A DNA stretch of 64,000 nucleotides, taken from NCBI GenBank assembly GCA_020736575.1, contig JAGPYM010000017.1, positions 620,001-684,000 on the forward strand. Direction: 5' to 3'. Made by a program: the position numbers and the translations under genes. The notes beneath the pieces were generated by a model, which had not been told where the DNA came from, searched no databases, and saw only the letters and a program-made list of their open reading frames with translations. Each line of letters begins with the position of its first letter. Position 1 is the stretch's first letter. Positions 23,265-33,900 of the stretch are shown here, piece by piece. This DNA comes from Thelonectria olida. Taxonomy: Eukaryota; Ascomycota; Sordariomycetes; Hypocreales; Nectriaceae.

Positions 23265-24426
23265 ATGAGCGCCGAGTACTCTCAGCCCGCCCAGCCTGTC
23301 AAGGCAAAGGCCCAGGAGCCCAAACAGAAGAAGGCTTCCCTCAGGTATCCCTTCTGGTTCGGAGGAAGTGCCAGCAGTATGGCCGCCTGCGTTACCCATC
23401 CTTTGGATCTCGGTATGTCTCCAAAACTCGCCGAGCTATCTCGGTTCCGACCTTGAAGCATATACCAAAGCTAACCATTGAGCTCCACCACAGTCAAGGT
23501 ACCACACCGGCATAGCAGCTTCTTCGGTTTACACGTCCCATGAATCGGAAACACTGACCATGAGCTCTCCCAGGTCCGTCTCCAGACGCGCACCGGCAAC
23601 GCGCCCAAAAACATGAGCGGCACCTTCGTCCACATCCTGCGCACCTCGGGTCCCCTGGGTCTCTACAACGGCATCTCGGCCTCGCTGCTGCGCCAGATGA
23701 CCTACTCGACGGTCCGCTTCGGCCTCTACGAGGAAGTCAAGACGCGCATGGTCGCCAAGTCGGGCAAGGAGCCCTCGTTCCCCCTGCTCGTCGCCATGGC
23801 CGCCAGCTCGGGCTTCGTCGGCGGCATCGCTGGCAACTTTGCCGACGTCCTCAACGTGCGCATGCAGCACGACGCCGCCCTCCCTCCCGCCGAGCGCCGC
23901 AACTACAAGCACGCCTTTGACGGCATGGCGCGCATGGCTCGCGAGGAAGGCCCGCGCAGCTGGTTCCGCGGCTGGTTGCCCAACAGCACCCGCGCCGCCT
24001 TCATGACGGCGGGGCAGCTTGCCAGCTACGACGTTGCCAAGAGACTGCTGCTCCAGTACACGCCGCTGGAGGACAACCTGACGACGCACTTTACCGCCTC
24101 GTTCCTGGCTGGTCTGGTTGCTGCGACCATCACGAGTCCGATCGACGTCATCAAGACCCGCGTCATGTCTTCCTCCCAACGCCACGGCATCATGCACTTG
24201 GTTGGCGACATCTACAAGACGGACGGCCTTAAGTGGGTGTTCAAAGGATGGGTGCCCAGTTTCCTCAGACTTGGACCGTACGTTGTTCCCTTTGATCCCG
24301 TCTCCTTTTCACCAATAACAAGTTGACTAACACTTACACAGCCAAACCATCTGTACATTTGTCTTCCTAGAAATGCACCGTAAGGCATATCGCAAGGTGC
24401 AGGGCGTAGAGGATCAGAAACTGTAG
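23265..24426 (+). CDS. DIC1: Mitochondrial dicarboxylate carrier
   Basis: Four exons: 23265-23412, 23494-23498, 23574-24277 and 24342-24426, giving 313 aa. Exon 2 is only 5 nt (TCAAG). It is needed to read HPLDLVKVRLQ, the first of the three carrier signatures, between intron 1 (GTATGT...CCACAG, branch CTAAC) and intron 2 (GTACCA...CCCAG). The second repeat has NFADVLNVRMQ and the third SPIDVIKTRV. The NFAD form with RMQ-D-ALP-AERRNYKHA closely resembles yeast Dic1. Six transmembrane helices are expected. The carrier exchanges malate or succinate for phosphate across the inner mitochondrial membrane. The N-terminal 25 residues are Lys-rich and disordered. It converges with RPB3 (445 bp between stops). 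Confidence 0.93.
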
Positions 24427-24871
24427 ACCTCGCATATAGACCGGAGGGAAACAAGGGCATATTCGGCGTTTGCATTTTCCAAATAGAGAGAAAGAGATGG
24501 TTTGCATCTATGATGGCGTTAATGGTATCCATGGCCTCAAAGGGGGATGGCTGTCTCAGTCTCCCCTCTTGTACTTTATATCTTTTGAGTAGGAATGACG
24601 AAGATGGAAACACGTAGGTCTTTAGCCGCAATATGATCAGAATTGGACACGCCTTGGCTCCCGTTGCTCTCGGGTATTAACTTTTTTTTGTGCATTTTCG
24701 CTCCCCTTCTATAGTTACCCTCCCTCCAAATCCATTGAAGAGATTCCATTGCACCACCATGCGATGTTTTATAATACTATTACAGAATCCAGACCATCAA
24801 CCCCAAACCAGCCCTGTACTTTAGTTGCAAATTACCTTTTTGCCCATGCATACCATAAAACGCCCACGCAA
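24427..24871. other. Convergent 3' region, DIC1 and RPB3
   Basis: 445 bp of AT-richer DNA holding the two 3' UTRs. Nothing else was seen. Confidence 0.6.
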
Positions 24872-26027
24872 TTACTGCCACGACGACTGTCCGTATGGTG
24901 TGGTGCCGTACGCCGTCATGCCTCCGCCATAAGCCGTCGCATTACCGCCGTAAGGAGTGGTGTATCCGCCATCCTGACCCCAAGGAGTTGTACCGCCGTC
25001 CATGTTCATATCGGGACTTCGCGGGCCGTCGAACTCTGCTGCTTCGTCACCTCCGTACTTTCGAGGGTCAAGGCCCTTGAGCAGACCACCAATCTTTTGT
25101 TGCAGCACGCGGATGCCACTCTCGACGATTTGATCAGGCTCCATGTTCCCTGATGTTTCCACCTCGAAGTAAAACCTGTTGGGAACGGCATCGTAGTCGA
25201 AGGGTTCACCTTCTTGTTGAGGCTCCTCCCATTGGGCGTATTTGCTCTTGGGCCTGCCAAAGCGTCAGTCTTGGTACCACACAAGATGAGCGGAACACCG
25301 CTTAGCCAACTTACCATTCGACCTCGGGGTCGGTGTCATTTTCGAACCACATGTCAAGGTGGTGCAGCTTATTGTGAGGGTCGTATTCGAAGCCAACAGC
25401 AGAGGTTGGCATCCACTTCGCGTGTTCCTTGGCAATGCCCTTCTTGGCAATGCAACTGATCTTAAGTTCCTGGTCCTTTCGCAACTTTGCAATCAAGCAT
25501 CCGTATCCATCAGGATCTCTGATAACGGGGCTTCCAAGAGAGTTCGCTTGTCGGCCGTCGACGATGAGGTCGCGGGCGTACACCTTCATGATCTCGTCGG
25601 AAGTGCATTTCGCGTGCATGGTGAGGGTGACGCTGCATTGATCGCAGTATTGCTCGCAGTCGCAGTCGCGGGAGTAGTTGAGCTCGCCGATTCCTTTGCA
25701 GTCGAGGGGAATGAGGCCCAGGCGATGGGCGATGAACTCGTCAGCTAGAACGGAGCTGTTGATTTCGATTTCCACCAGGTCGATCGCGATGGTGGGCACC
25801 TCGGCTTGGATAATCCGTCGCAGGGCATTGGCAAAGGAGAGGTTCGTTTTGGAGAGTTCAAAATCAACGTGAGTATGATCGGCCTAGAGTTCACACCACA
25901 TCAATAAATCTCGCATTCACTATAAGGAGGCACCAGAGGAAGGGGCCTCCCATACCGCTGAGATCTTGACTTGGGGCTGCTCCGGCTCCCCGTCCATAGC
26001 CATGGGATCGTAGTTCATGCCGTCCAT
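24872..26027 (-). CDS. RPB3: RNA polymerase II subunit RPB3
   Basis: Three exons, 25956-26027, 25315-25883 and 24872-25253, with introns of 72 bp (phase 0) and 61 bp (phase 2), give 340 aa. The alpha-like motif reads across the first junction as VDFELSKTNLSFANALRRII. The zinc loop C98-D-C100-x3-C104-x2-C107 is intact. The second junction recreates EVEWPKSKYAQWEEP, followed by FDYDAVPNRFYFEVE, both conserved in RPB3. It forms the heterodimer with RPB11 that seeds Pol II assembly. The last about 45 residues are Gly/Tyr/Thr-rich (TTPYGG, TAYGG, TTPYGQ) and low-complexity. It shares a 417-bp divergent promoter with SOF1. Confidence 0.96.
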
Positions 26028-26444
26028 CTTGGAAGAGTGGCGTGCGCCGCGGGAGGCGAGGATGAAGTACGCGAGTCGAAATGCGGAATGCGCGCTGATA
26101 GGAGGCTAACGTATTCGAGGCTCTGCGCAATGTCGAGTTCGCGTGGTTCGATAACCAAGTTGAGTCGTGTGTTGTGTACAAAGGAAGCGATGTTAAAGGC
26201 GGGAGGTTTTCGCGAGCTGCGGAAAGAGGCTCCAGCGTCGAACATAGCGCATGCGACCGATTCAAGCTCAAAAACATCCTTTGTCACGGAACATTACTAA
26301 TCCGACCTCTTATCTGCCTGCATGAGACCCACAACGGCGCAGCTGCCAATCCGATAAGAAAAAAAAAATCCCCGCCATCGCCAATAGCGACCTCAGGCGT
26401 TTGAGAGTTTGAGACAACCACTCTTCAATACGCCAATATCAATT
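26028..26444. promoter_or_regulatory. Divergent promoter between RPB3 and SOF1
   Basis: 417 bp separate two growth-linked genes transcribed outward (RNA polymerase II assembly and ribosome biogenesis). A nine-A run is near 26361-26369. Co-regulation is an inference from the arrangement. Confidence 0.6.
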
Positions 26445-27782
26445 ATGAAGATCAAGGCTCTCAACCGCTCGGTGGCGTCGCAACAGGCCGCCGGGTCCGA
26501 CGTGACCAAGCAGCCTCGCAATCTTGACTCGGCGCTGCACCCGTTTGAGAGAGCGCGCGAATACAAGCGAGCTCTCAATGCCGTCAAGCTCGAGCGGATG
26601 CACGCTCAGCCCTTTGTCGGTCAACTGGGTCGCGGCCACGTCGACGGCGTCTACTCGATTGCTAAGGATCCTAATTCTCTCGAGCACTTTGCGAGCGGCA
26701 GTGGCGATGGAGTCATCAAGGTCTGGGACTTGGCGGATCGAGACGAGATTTGGCATGCGACGGCTCACGAGAACATCGTCAAGGGCCTCGAGTGGACGAG
26801 GGACCAGAAACTCCTGACCTGCGGTGCTGATCGGTCCATCAAGCTCTTCGATCCTTACAACACACCCAGCGAGGCTGCGCCAATCTCATCGTGGCTCGGT
26901 TCCGGTGCCTTTACGAGCCTCTCACACCACCGATCCAAGAACTCCTTCGCAGCCGCCTCGAGCGTGATATCAATCTACGACCTGGAACGACACACCGCTG
27001 CTCCTGAGGTGCTACACTGGCCAACATCCATCGACACCATTACCAATGTCTCCTTCAACTACGTCGAGACTTCTGTCCTCGCCTCGTGCTCCAACGACCG
27101 CGCCATCGTAATCTACGACCTCCGCACGTCCACCCCCGTCACCAAGACGACACTCAACTTCGCCTCCAACCGCATCGCCTGGTCCCCCATGGAAGCCTTC
27201 AACTTCGCCACTGCCTCCGAGGACCATAACATCTACCTGTTTGACATGCGCAAGTTCGACCGCGCCCTCAATGTCCTCAAGGACCACGTCGCTGCCGTCA
27301 TGGACGTCGAGTTCTCCCCCACAGGCGAGGAGCTCGTCTCGGCCTCGTGGGATCGTACCGTGCGTCTATGGAACCGCGATCGCGGCCACTCGCGTGACAT
27401 TTACCACACCAAGCGCATGCAGCGTGTCATGGCCGCTCGCTGGACGCCCGACGCCCGATACGTGCTCTCTGGCTCTGACGACGGCAACATTCGCCTGTGG
27501 CGCGCAGACGCCTCTCACCGTGAGGGCATGAAGTCGACCCGCCAACGCCAGGCGCTCGAGTACAACGATGCTCTGGTCCAGCGCTTCGAGCACATGCCCG
27601 AGATTCGACGCATCAAACGTCATCGCCACGTGCCCAAGGTCCTGAAGAAGGCTGGCGAGATCAAGGCCGATGAAATCAAGAGTCTCAAGCGACGCGAGGA
27701 GAACGAGCGTCGTCATTCCAAGAAGCAGTTCGAGCGGAGGAAGAGCGAGAGACAGAAGATGGTTCTGGCGAGGGAAAAGTAA
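26445..27782 (+). CDS. SOF1: U3 snoRNP-associated WD-repeat protein Sof1
   Basis: Single exon, 445 aa. I start at 26445 (MKIKALNRS) because the family begins MKIK and continues with R-L-HPFERAREY, seen here as LHPFERAREYKRA. The in-frame ATG at 26409 would add 12 non-conserved residues. WD40 repeats run from about residue 60 to 335 (GDGVIKVWD, GADRSIKLFD, SWDRTVRLWN, SDDGNIRLWR). The C-terminal Sof1 domain is very basic (RRIKRHRHVPKVLKKA, then an Arg/Lys/Glu helix to the end). The protein acts in the small-subunit processome for 18S rRNA maturation in the nucleolus. Confidence 0.96.
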   Translation: MKIKALNRSVASQQAAGSDVTKQPRNLDSALHPFERAREYKRALNAVKLERMHAQPFVGQLGRGHVDGVYSIAKDPNSLEHFASGSGDGVIKVWDLADRDEIWHATAHENIVKGLEWTRDQKLLTCGADRSIKLFDPYNTPSEAAPISSWLGSGAFTSLSHHRSKNSFAAASSVISIYDLERHTAAPEVLHWPTSIDTITNVSFNYVETSVLASCSNDRAIVIYDLRTSTPVTKTTLNFASNRIAWSPMEAFNFATASEDHNIYLFDMRKFDRALNVLKDHVAAVMDVEFSPTGEELVSASWDRTVRLWNRDRGHSRDIYHTKRMQRVMAARWTPDARYVLSGSDDGNIRLWRADASHREGMKSTRQRQALEYNDALVQRFEHMPEIRRIKRHRHVPKVLKKAGEIKADEIKSLKRREENERRHSKKQFERRKSERQKMVLAREK

Positions 27783-28773
27783 AATTCAGGGGTCCGACAT
27801 TTCTAGTCTTATGCAAGAAGGGAATCTCAAAATGGAGAACTGGGTTTGTTGGGTGTGTTACATAGGCTTGATATGGCATGGCATGGCGTTCAGGTTTTAC
27901 AGCAGGGGATAGTCAAAAGCTTCGGTATCAATACCACCTTTTGAAGTTGGGAACAGAGTAGAGAGAAATCTTATTCCCTTGCCCAAGTGACCCAGTCTAT
28001 TTTTTTAGACGACCTCGAGTGTGCGATATGACTGCAAAAAACTCTCAGAGGGGCTTCGAGACATCACGGCAGACAAATATTGGAGAGAGATAATCCACAT
28101 TGAAAGCTCTAAGTAGCAAAGATCCCTATAATCCCCAAACGATTCCACAAGAGGGCTTTTGCCCAGTCTGTTTGCGCGTTGAAAAAACTGACGCTGTACC
28201 AAGCGTCGACGTTGGCCTTCTATACCATCCCAGAAGTATTCCCCCTTTTTATAACCGCTAGTGTCGGCAAGGAAGATGTGAAAAAGACGGGACCGTGAAA
28301 TAGAACAACGCCAATGGAGTACCCCTTTTCTAGTTGTAGGTCAGGTACACTCGTTGTACTCCCAGACCAGACCGCAGCCCGAGCTGACTCAATCTTGCAA
28401 AGCAGCTCCCATAATCTGCGCCAAAGAAAAAGCGCCAATAAAACTCCTGCAAATATGAAAGTAAAAAGCAAAAGCCGATTCGCAAAGTCGTGCCACGAGA
28501 TCGGAGGTATCTCTGTATCAATTGAACGGAAAACGCCCATGCCGCCGTCATTGTTTTGTTTATGTCGCCCCTCCCGTTCCATTGATATGTGAGAGCCTCC
28601 CAGTTACGTAGCATCATGAAGCCGTATCCCGATTAACGCCGATAAAAAAAGCAGGAAGGAAATGGTGCCTGTTGTCCGTGGTTCGAAATTATTAGACGAT
28701 CGAAGTTGGTAGAAATGTTGTACAGGCCGGAGTGTCCGGGAAGAAAAATGTGAACGGCAGCAAGATCATTGAC
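27783..28773. other. Convergent region between SOF1 and PFK-2
   Basis: About 1 kb holding the 3' ends of two convergent genes. It includes a small open frame on the minus strand with one transmembrane-like segment (listed separately). Confidence 0.6.
28220..28582 (-). CDS. Possible small single-pass membrane protein
   Basis: A 120-codon frame opens at an ATG. Residues about 35-62 form a strong hydrophobic helix (RLLLFTFIFAGVLLALFLWRRLWELL) flanked by basic residues, with a Gln/Asn/Gly-rich start. An alternative frame on the same strand is also open. It lies in the convergent 3' space and could be UTR. No family was recognised. Confidence 0.25.
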   Translation of the reverse strand: MEREGRHKQNNDGGMGVFRSIDTEIPPISWHDFANRLLLFTFIFAGVLLALFLWRRLWELLCKIESARAAVWSGSTTSVPDLQLEKGYSIGVVLFHGPVFFTSSLPTLAVIKRGNTSGMV

Positions 28774-30911
28774 CTAAACACTGCCGCGAGAGGCCTTCTG
28801 TGGCCGGTAGTTGGGCATTTCATTGAACCATCCCTCAGCCTCGTCATACTTGTAGGCGTGGAACGCGACGCCGTATGGCTTGGGTTCAATGGCATACAGC
28901 ATGCCCAGGGGAACATCCATGTCGGTAATGTCTCCGAGAGAAAGGTCCATGAAGTAGGCCATCAAGACCCTGCAGACGGATCGATGCCCAATGATCATGA
29001 CATGGTCTTCAATGCGCTCAACTTCTCGAATCATTTCGCGGAGGCGGCTGACCACCTGCAGGTAGCCCTCGCCACCAACGCCGGGGTAAATGTAGTTGAG
29101 CTTGTCCTTCGCTCGCTTCTGGTAGTCTTCCGGGTGGCTCTTGGCAATCTCGGCATAGGTCATGCCTTCGAATTGCCCTGCATTCATTTCATTGAGCATC
29201 TCCCAGTTCTTGACGTCGTAATCATCATCGGCGTCAAAGTATTCGGCCGTGTCCACGCTTCGCTGAAGCATGGAAGTCCAAATGCAAAAGTTCTTGTTCT
29301 CCAAGTCCCGGTTCATTTCTGGGTATGGCGGGGTGTTATCGCCGGGAACAGGGGGGAAAGAGGCCTGGGCGCGCTTGCTCTTCTGCTCGATTTCCCATGA
29401 CTTGCGCTTGTAGGTGATGAACCTGTGAAGAGCTTGGCCATAGTAGTGGCCGAGCTCAGTCAGAGCAGAGTCGCCACCCAGCTTGCCCAGTTCGTTGTCG
29501 ACACTCTGGCCATGTCGGGTGATCCAGATCTGTCGAGGTGCAAGGTTGAAACTTGCGAGGTAATGGCTGATGCCGTTGCTCAAGAAGCCCTTGAGACGGT
29601 ATTGCACCAGCTTTCGACCCACATCAATCATCTGAAAACTGGTCAGTAAGTTGTCACAAAATATTTCGTTTCTGGGGAACAAACCTGAATGTATTGCATG
29701 TCATGCTCCTCCTCATAGTCACCAAGAGGCGTATAAGCACTTTCGTAAGCAGCAACTCGCTTCTTGAAATCCTCCAAGGACTTCTGAGGATCCTTGTCAC
29801 GGTAATCGGGACCGGAGAGCTTCAGGCGCATGTTTGCTTCGAGCAGGTCGGGGTCGTGGCAAATGCTTTCAATGAACAAGATTCCCAGCTTAGGTTCTCG
29901 GCGCTTGATACGATTGACGATATTTTGGCGACGCTCGACGGTGCTATTGGTGGCATCAAGAATACCAACAGCTCCTCCATGAACCAAGAGGTAATCTAGC
30001 AGCTCATCCAAAGTCTCCATAGCGACCTGTTCTCGCATTGCCGCGGCATTTTGATTTTTGGGATCAAAGAAATCCGCGGACTGATCCATCTCCTCCTTCT
30101 CCTTCACCTCGGTGTCATTGAGGTCAAGCAAATCAGGTTCTCGCTGCTCCGGGGGCGTCTCGGCCTGGGGTGCAGGGACGCCGTTTAGAAGAATGGAAGC
30201 AGCCTGGACAGGAGGATCAAGATGGCCCGGCTCTGGCAACAATTTAGGATGCACGGGTACCTTGCGTCCTGCAGCGACACGTCTCCTGTTGCCGACGTTG
30301 AAAATTCGCGAGTCATGTTGCTGCCACGACAAATATCGTTGCAGCTTCTTCGTAATGTATGATTTTCCTCGCGCAGGCAAACCAACCATGACAATGACGA
30401 GCTTGGCGGCGACGTCTCGTCTTGGAATTCGTCCGTCGGGCGAGACCCTGGAACGGGTCATTCCAGGGATGTTAAGCGTCGTGGCATGGGGCCGCACTCT
30501 CGGGGTTTGACTACCCGAGTTCTGGCGCACTGGGGGACTGGATTTCATGAGTCAGCGCGACCCTTGCTAAATAGGGGATCGACGGGTCTACGTAGACCGA
30601 GACCGAGATCGGTGGTTATGTGACGTTTGCGAGACAAAAATTAGAGAAACTTACATGCGAGGCGAGCTGGGCGCAGTCGAAGTGACGCTTCGCGCGTAGG
30701 GAGGAGTATCTGTCAGGTCGCTCAGGCCTCGCAAAGCAGCGGCCATTGAAGGAAAGTGAGGCGGAGGAAGGTGGTCATCGTCGACTGGGGGAGGTAGGAC
30801 GGCGAAGCTGGGATCGGATTCGACTGCCGTAGATGACGATGATGAGGCGTTCGGCGACTTTGGCGACGACCTAGGCGACGCAGATGGCGAAAGACCAAGA
30901 AGGCTATGCAT
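28774..30911 (-). CDS. 6-phosphofructo-2-kinase / fructose-2,6-bisphosphatase
   Basis: Coding exons 30655-30911, 29685-30537 and 28774-29631 give 655 aa. Intron 1 is 117 bp (GTAAGT, phase 2). Intron 2 is 53 bp (GTTTGT donor, TTTTCAG acceptor, phase 0) and joins MQYIQ to MIDVGRKLVQ. The kinase half has the Walker A loop GLPARGKS (about 138-145), the NVG-RR motif and ILDATNSTVERR, with an acidic fungal insertion between them. The phosphatase half starts ITRHGQS with catalytic H410 present, and also has WTSMLQRS, NAGQFEG and IIGHRSV. Both activities are therefore plausible, unlike yeast Pfk26, in which the phosphatase His is lost. It sets fructose-2,6-bisphosphate and so glycolytic versus gluconeogenic flux. 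The start is the first likely ATG of a Ser/Pro-rich N-terminus. A GTGAGT donor near 31366 suggests an upstream, probably untranslated, exon. Confidence 0.92.
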
Positions 30912-33900
30912 GACAAGCTTGGCCAGGGCCGACTGTTTTGATTGTTTGCGACCAGCGGCTGGTGAGGAAATAATGGGATTCGCGTAAGCTTGGATTCTTT
31001 GTTGGTGTTGTCGAGGAAAGAGAAGAAAGGGGGCGAGGGTATGTGAAGATGGAAGGCAGGAGGCGAGGTTAAATCGAAGTTGGTAAGGAAGGTACGTAGC
31101 AGGAGGAGGTAAGGTGCAGCTCGCGACCAGGGCGGTTGAAATCAAGGCTGAATGGGAAGGTACGTAGTATAAAAAGGGGAGGGGTAGATCTAAGCAAGAG
31201 ACGAGTAGCTTGTAAGGTAGAACGGCATTAAAGACAATGTTTCTCTATGACAAGGAACACTTGAAGTTGTTGTATGAAGGAAGCAGATAGATGAATGATG
31301 ACGATGGATGACGGGGAAGGGCGAACAAAGAATGAGACACGCAGAACAACACACATGCAACTCACCTGCTGGCGTTACCGGGATTGCTGAAGGCATCTGA
31401 GTAACAAGGGAGAGGCGCCCCCTCTGATGATGGCGTTGGGCACGCTCGTCGACGCCCTGGGAACCCTTGCACAGCGAAATGTCAGTGGACGAAAGCCCTG
31501 AAGAGGAGGCCGCTTCTGCTGCACCACGCAGCAACGATGACTCCCAAGGAGATACTCACAGTGGATGGTCGTCCAATCCAGCGGCAAGGATTACAGCCCC
31601 AGCGAAGCCGGCTTGCTGGGTGCAGGTGGCCGTGATGGTGGGCGCAGTGGGCCGCAGGGGGCGAGTGCAGGTGGGTTCCAGTGGACTCCACGGTATAGCT
31701 TCAGTGGGCCACCAACTTGCGCGGCGGACCAAAAGGTGTGATGGGTTGATTGGTGAGTGATGGGAGGTGATTGGTGTCGCTAGGTTTTCGCTGGTGTGTC
31801 CAGATGTAGAGAGGAGGTTGTGGTTGTGATTGTTTGGACTCGATAGCTTCGTGTTCGCTCTCTCTCGTCAATGAGCCGGGACTAGCTGCGGGGATGAGCG
31901 AGACGAGGCTTACTTGGTGGACGTCGTGAAGTGGGATGGATAACTCCGCGAAAGTTGGATTGTGGCGTATTTCGGGGTGTTCGGGCGCTCGGTGCTCTTC
32001 TCGGTGCTGTTTCCTGGATGGAGCCGACTTGGACAGTGGACTGGCGCTATGTATGAATTGTGCAGCGTACAGGCTGTTTGCAGCAGGTCGCCGCGGGAAG
32101 TCGTAGCGTGTTGGGTCGGAGGTGCCGCACTAATGTGAGCTATGCGATGCAGCGATTGTGCGAGTGGGGATTTTGGTGGGATGAAATAGCGTTGGTGTTG
32201 GTGTAATCAGGGCTTGGCCAGCTTGATTTTGTGTCTCGGTGCAAGTTGTTGGAGGCGAGGAGTAATAGTAGTTATTCAAAAGTAGGAAGCGAGGAAAGGA
32301 GCGGGGAGGGTTGATATGTCCAGGCGTGAAGGTTGAGGATGGGGTTGAGGGACTGGCTGTTTGAGTTTTCAGAAACACTCCTCCACTCGTATGCTTGACC
32401 GTATCTTGTAGCTGCTGATGGAGATTTCTTTTTTTAAAGCCTTGCTCGTACGTGCGTTCCCGTCGTGATGCGATGCGGCAGGCACGTTGCGTTGCGTTGC
32501 GTTGCGTTGCGTTGCGCTGAGCAGTGCTGAGCTGTGCTGTGCTAAGCGCTCCTCTGCGTTGTTGTTGGGTACGTTTCGTGTTGCCGCAGGCTTGCCTTGG
32601 CTTTGGCTGTGCAGGTCTCGGGGTCGCTGACCAGTTAATACTTGGCGTGCGTTCATGTATCCCTCGTACTGGCTTCTTGAATGATGGACGGGTGATGCTC
32701 GATGATCCCTTCTTGATTGTTCGTAGTCGTGTTGAGTATGGCTGGATACGTCACTGGCGCTATCCTTTGGAAATTCTTCTTCTTGTTTCTTTCTGTTCAG
32801 TCTGTGTGGCCCTGAAGCCCAGGAAGAAAAAGAGGCAGCCTGTAGATTATATTCGATTACCGCGGCCGCGTCGAAACGCCCATGACAAGACCTGTTGCTT
32901 GGGCTCTTGGTTGCCCTGACGGGGGTACTCGTCCTGGTCAGGAGAGCGATGAGGCAGAGTGAGGTGATGTGAGGTGGTCTGTGGTGCGTCTTCCTTGTCG
33001 TGCGGTTGACGTGGATGGAATTGGAAATAGGTGAGGCCGAGGTCGACTCAAGTATTTTTCTCAAAGAGGTTTCATGTATTTTTGCATTATAATTATTTTC
33101 AATGGATCTTCTTGTTTTTTCAAACCGAGACGGGGCCAAACTTGTACGCCTCCAGCATCGCACATGTTATCTCTGCCGTGCCCTCTTGACCAAAAAAGAA
33201 ACCCGCCGGTCCAATGCCCACCGAGCATCCACGGACCACAGATCATCCTCCGTCTCCGTCTCGCTCACCATTGATTTTTTAGTTCATCCCATGGCGCCGT
33301 GCCCGTGTTAGACTGTTCGTTTGGGCGACCGCGTGGTGCCCAGAAGAGAGCATGTGTTTTGCGAATGGGTGGGTGGCAGGTGGGAGGCGATTACAGATAC
33401 CTCCTGTCACCAACTTCAACATAGCCGTCCATCGTCGATCGACCTACTCTCCATCGACCTTACATCATTGTACATCTGTGATGCTACCTTCGTGCCTTGC
33501 GGCTCACGCTCTGGCAGTGCTCGCATAGACTCCAGGCTACTCGAAGAAACATCTCTCATACTCGGACCAAAACCCTTCCTCGTGCTCGTTTCCAAAACAA
33601 CATGGTCCAGCTGCAGCAGGATAGTTACATACTACGCAGTAACTAAGGTATATTGGCCGAGATCGAGGGGTTACGAAAGGGCCCAGATATTACGTCCCCC
33701 AACCCGACCCAAGATCCTCCGCCCAATGCCCCAATTCCCAAGATCCACGGAATGCCCACCCGCTGGGCCCTGGTCCCTTCCACATGAATTAATAGCATGT
33801 ATTCGTACCAAGTACCGTATCCAAATCATAACATGGCATGACATGCCACGGCATCGCATGGATCATGGGCTTCACAAGGCATCAAAAACAATCCCAGCGT

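Noticed and set aside
23529..24197. 222-codon antisense frame over DIC1
   Set aside because: It mirrors the GC-rich third-position bias of the carrier gene and has no motif of its own.
26409..26444. Earlier ATG for SOF1
   Set aside because: The family begins MKIK, which is the ATG at 26445.
32369..33163. 264-codon minus frame upstream of PFK-2
   Set aside because: It contains the GTTGC microsatellite and is rich in Ser, Arg, His and Thr with no motif. It looks like chance.
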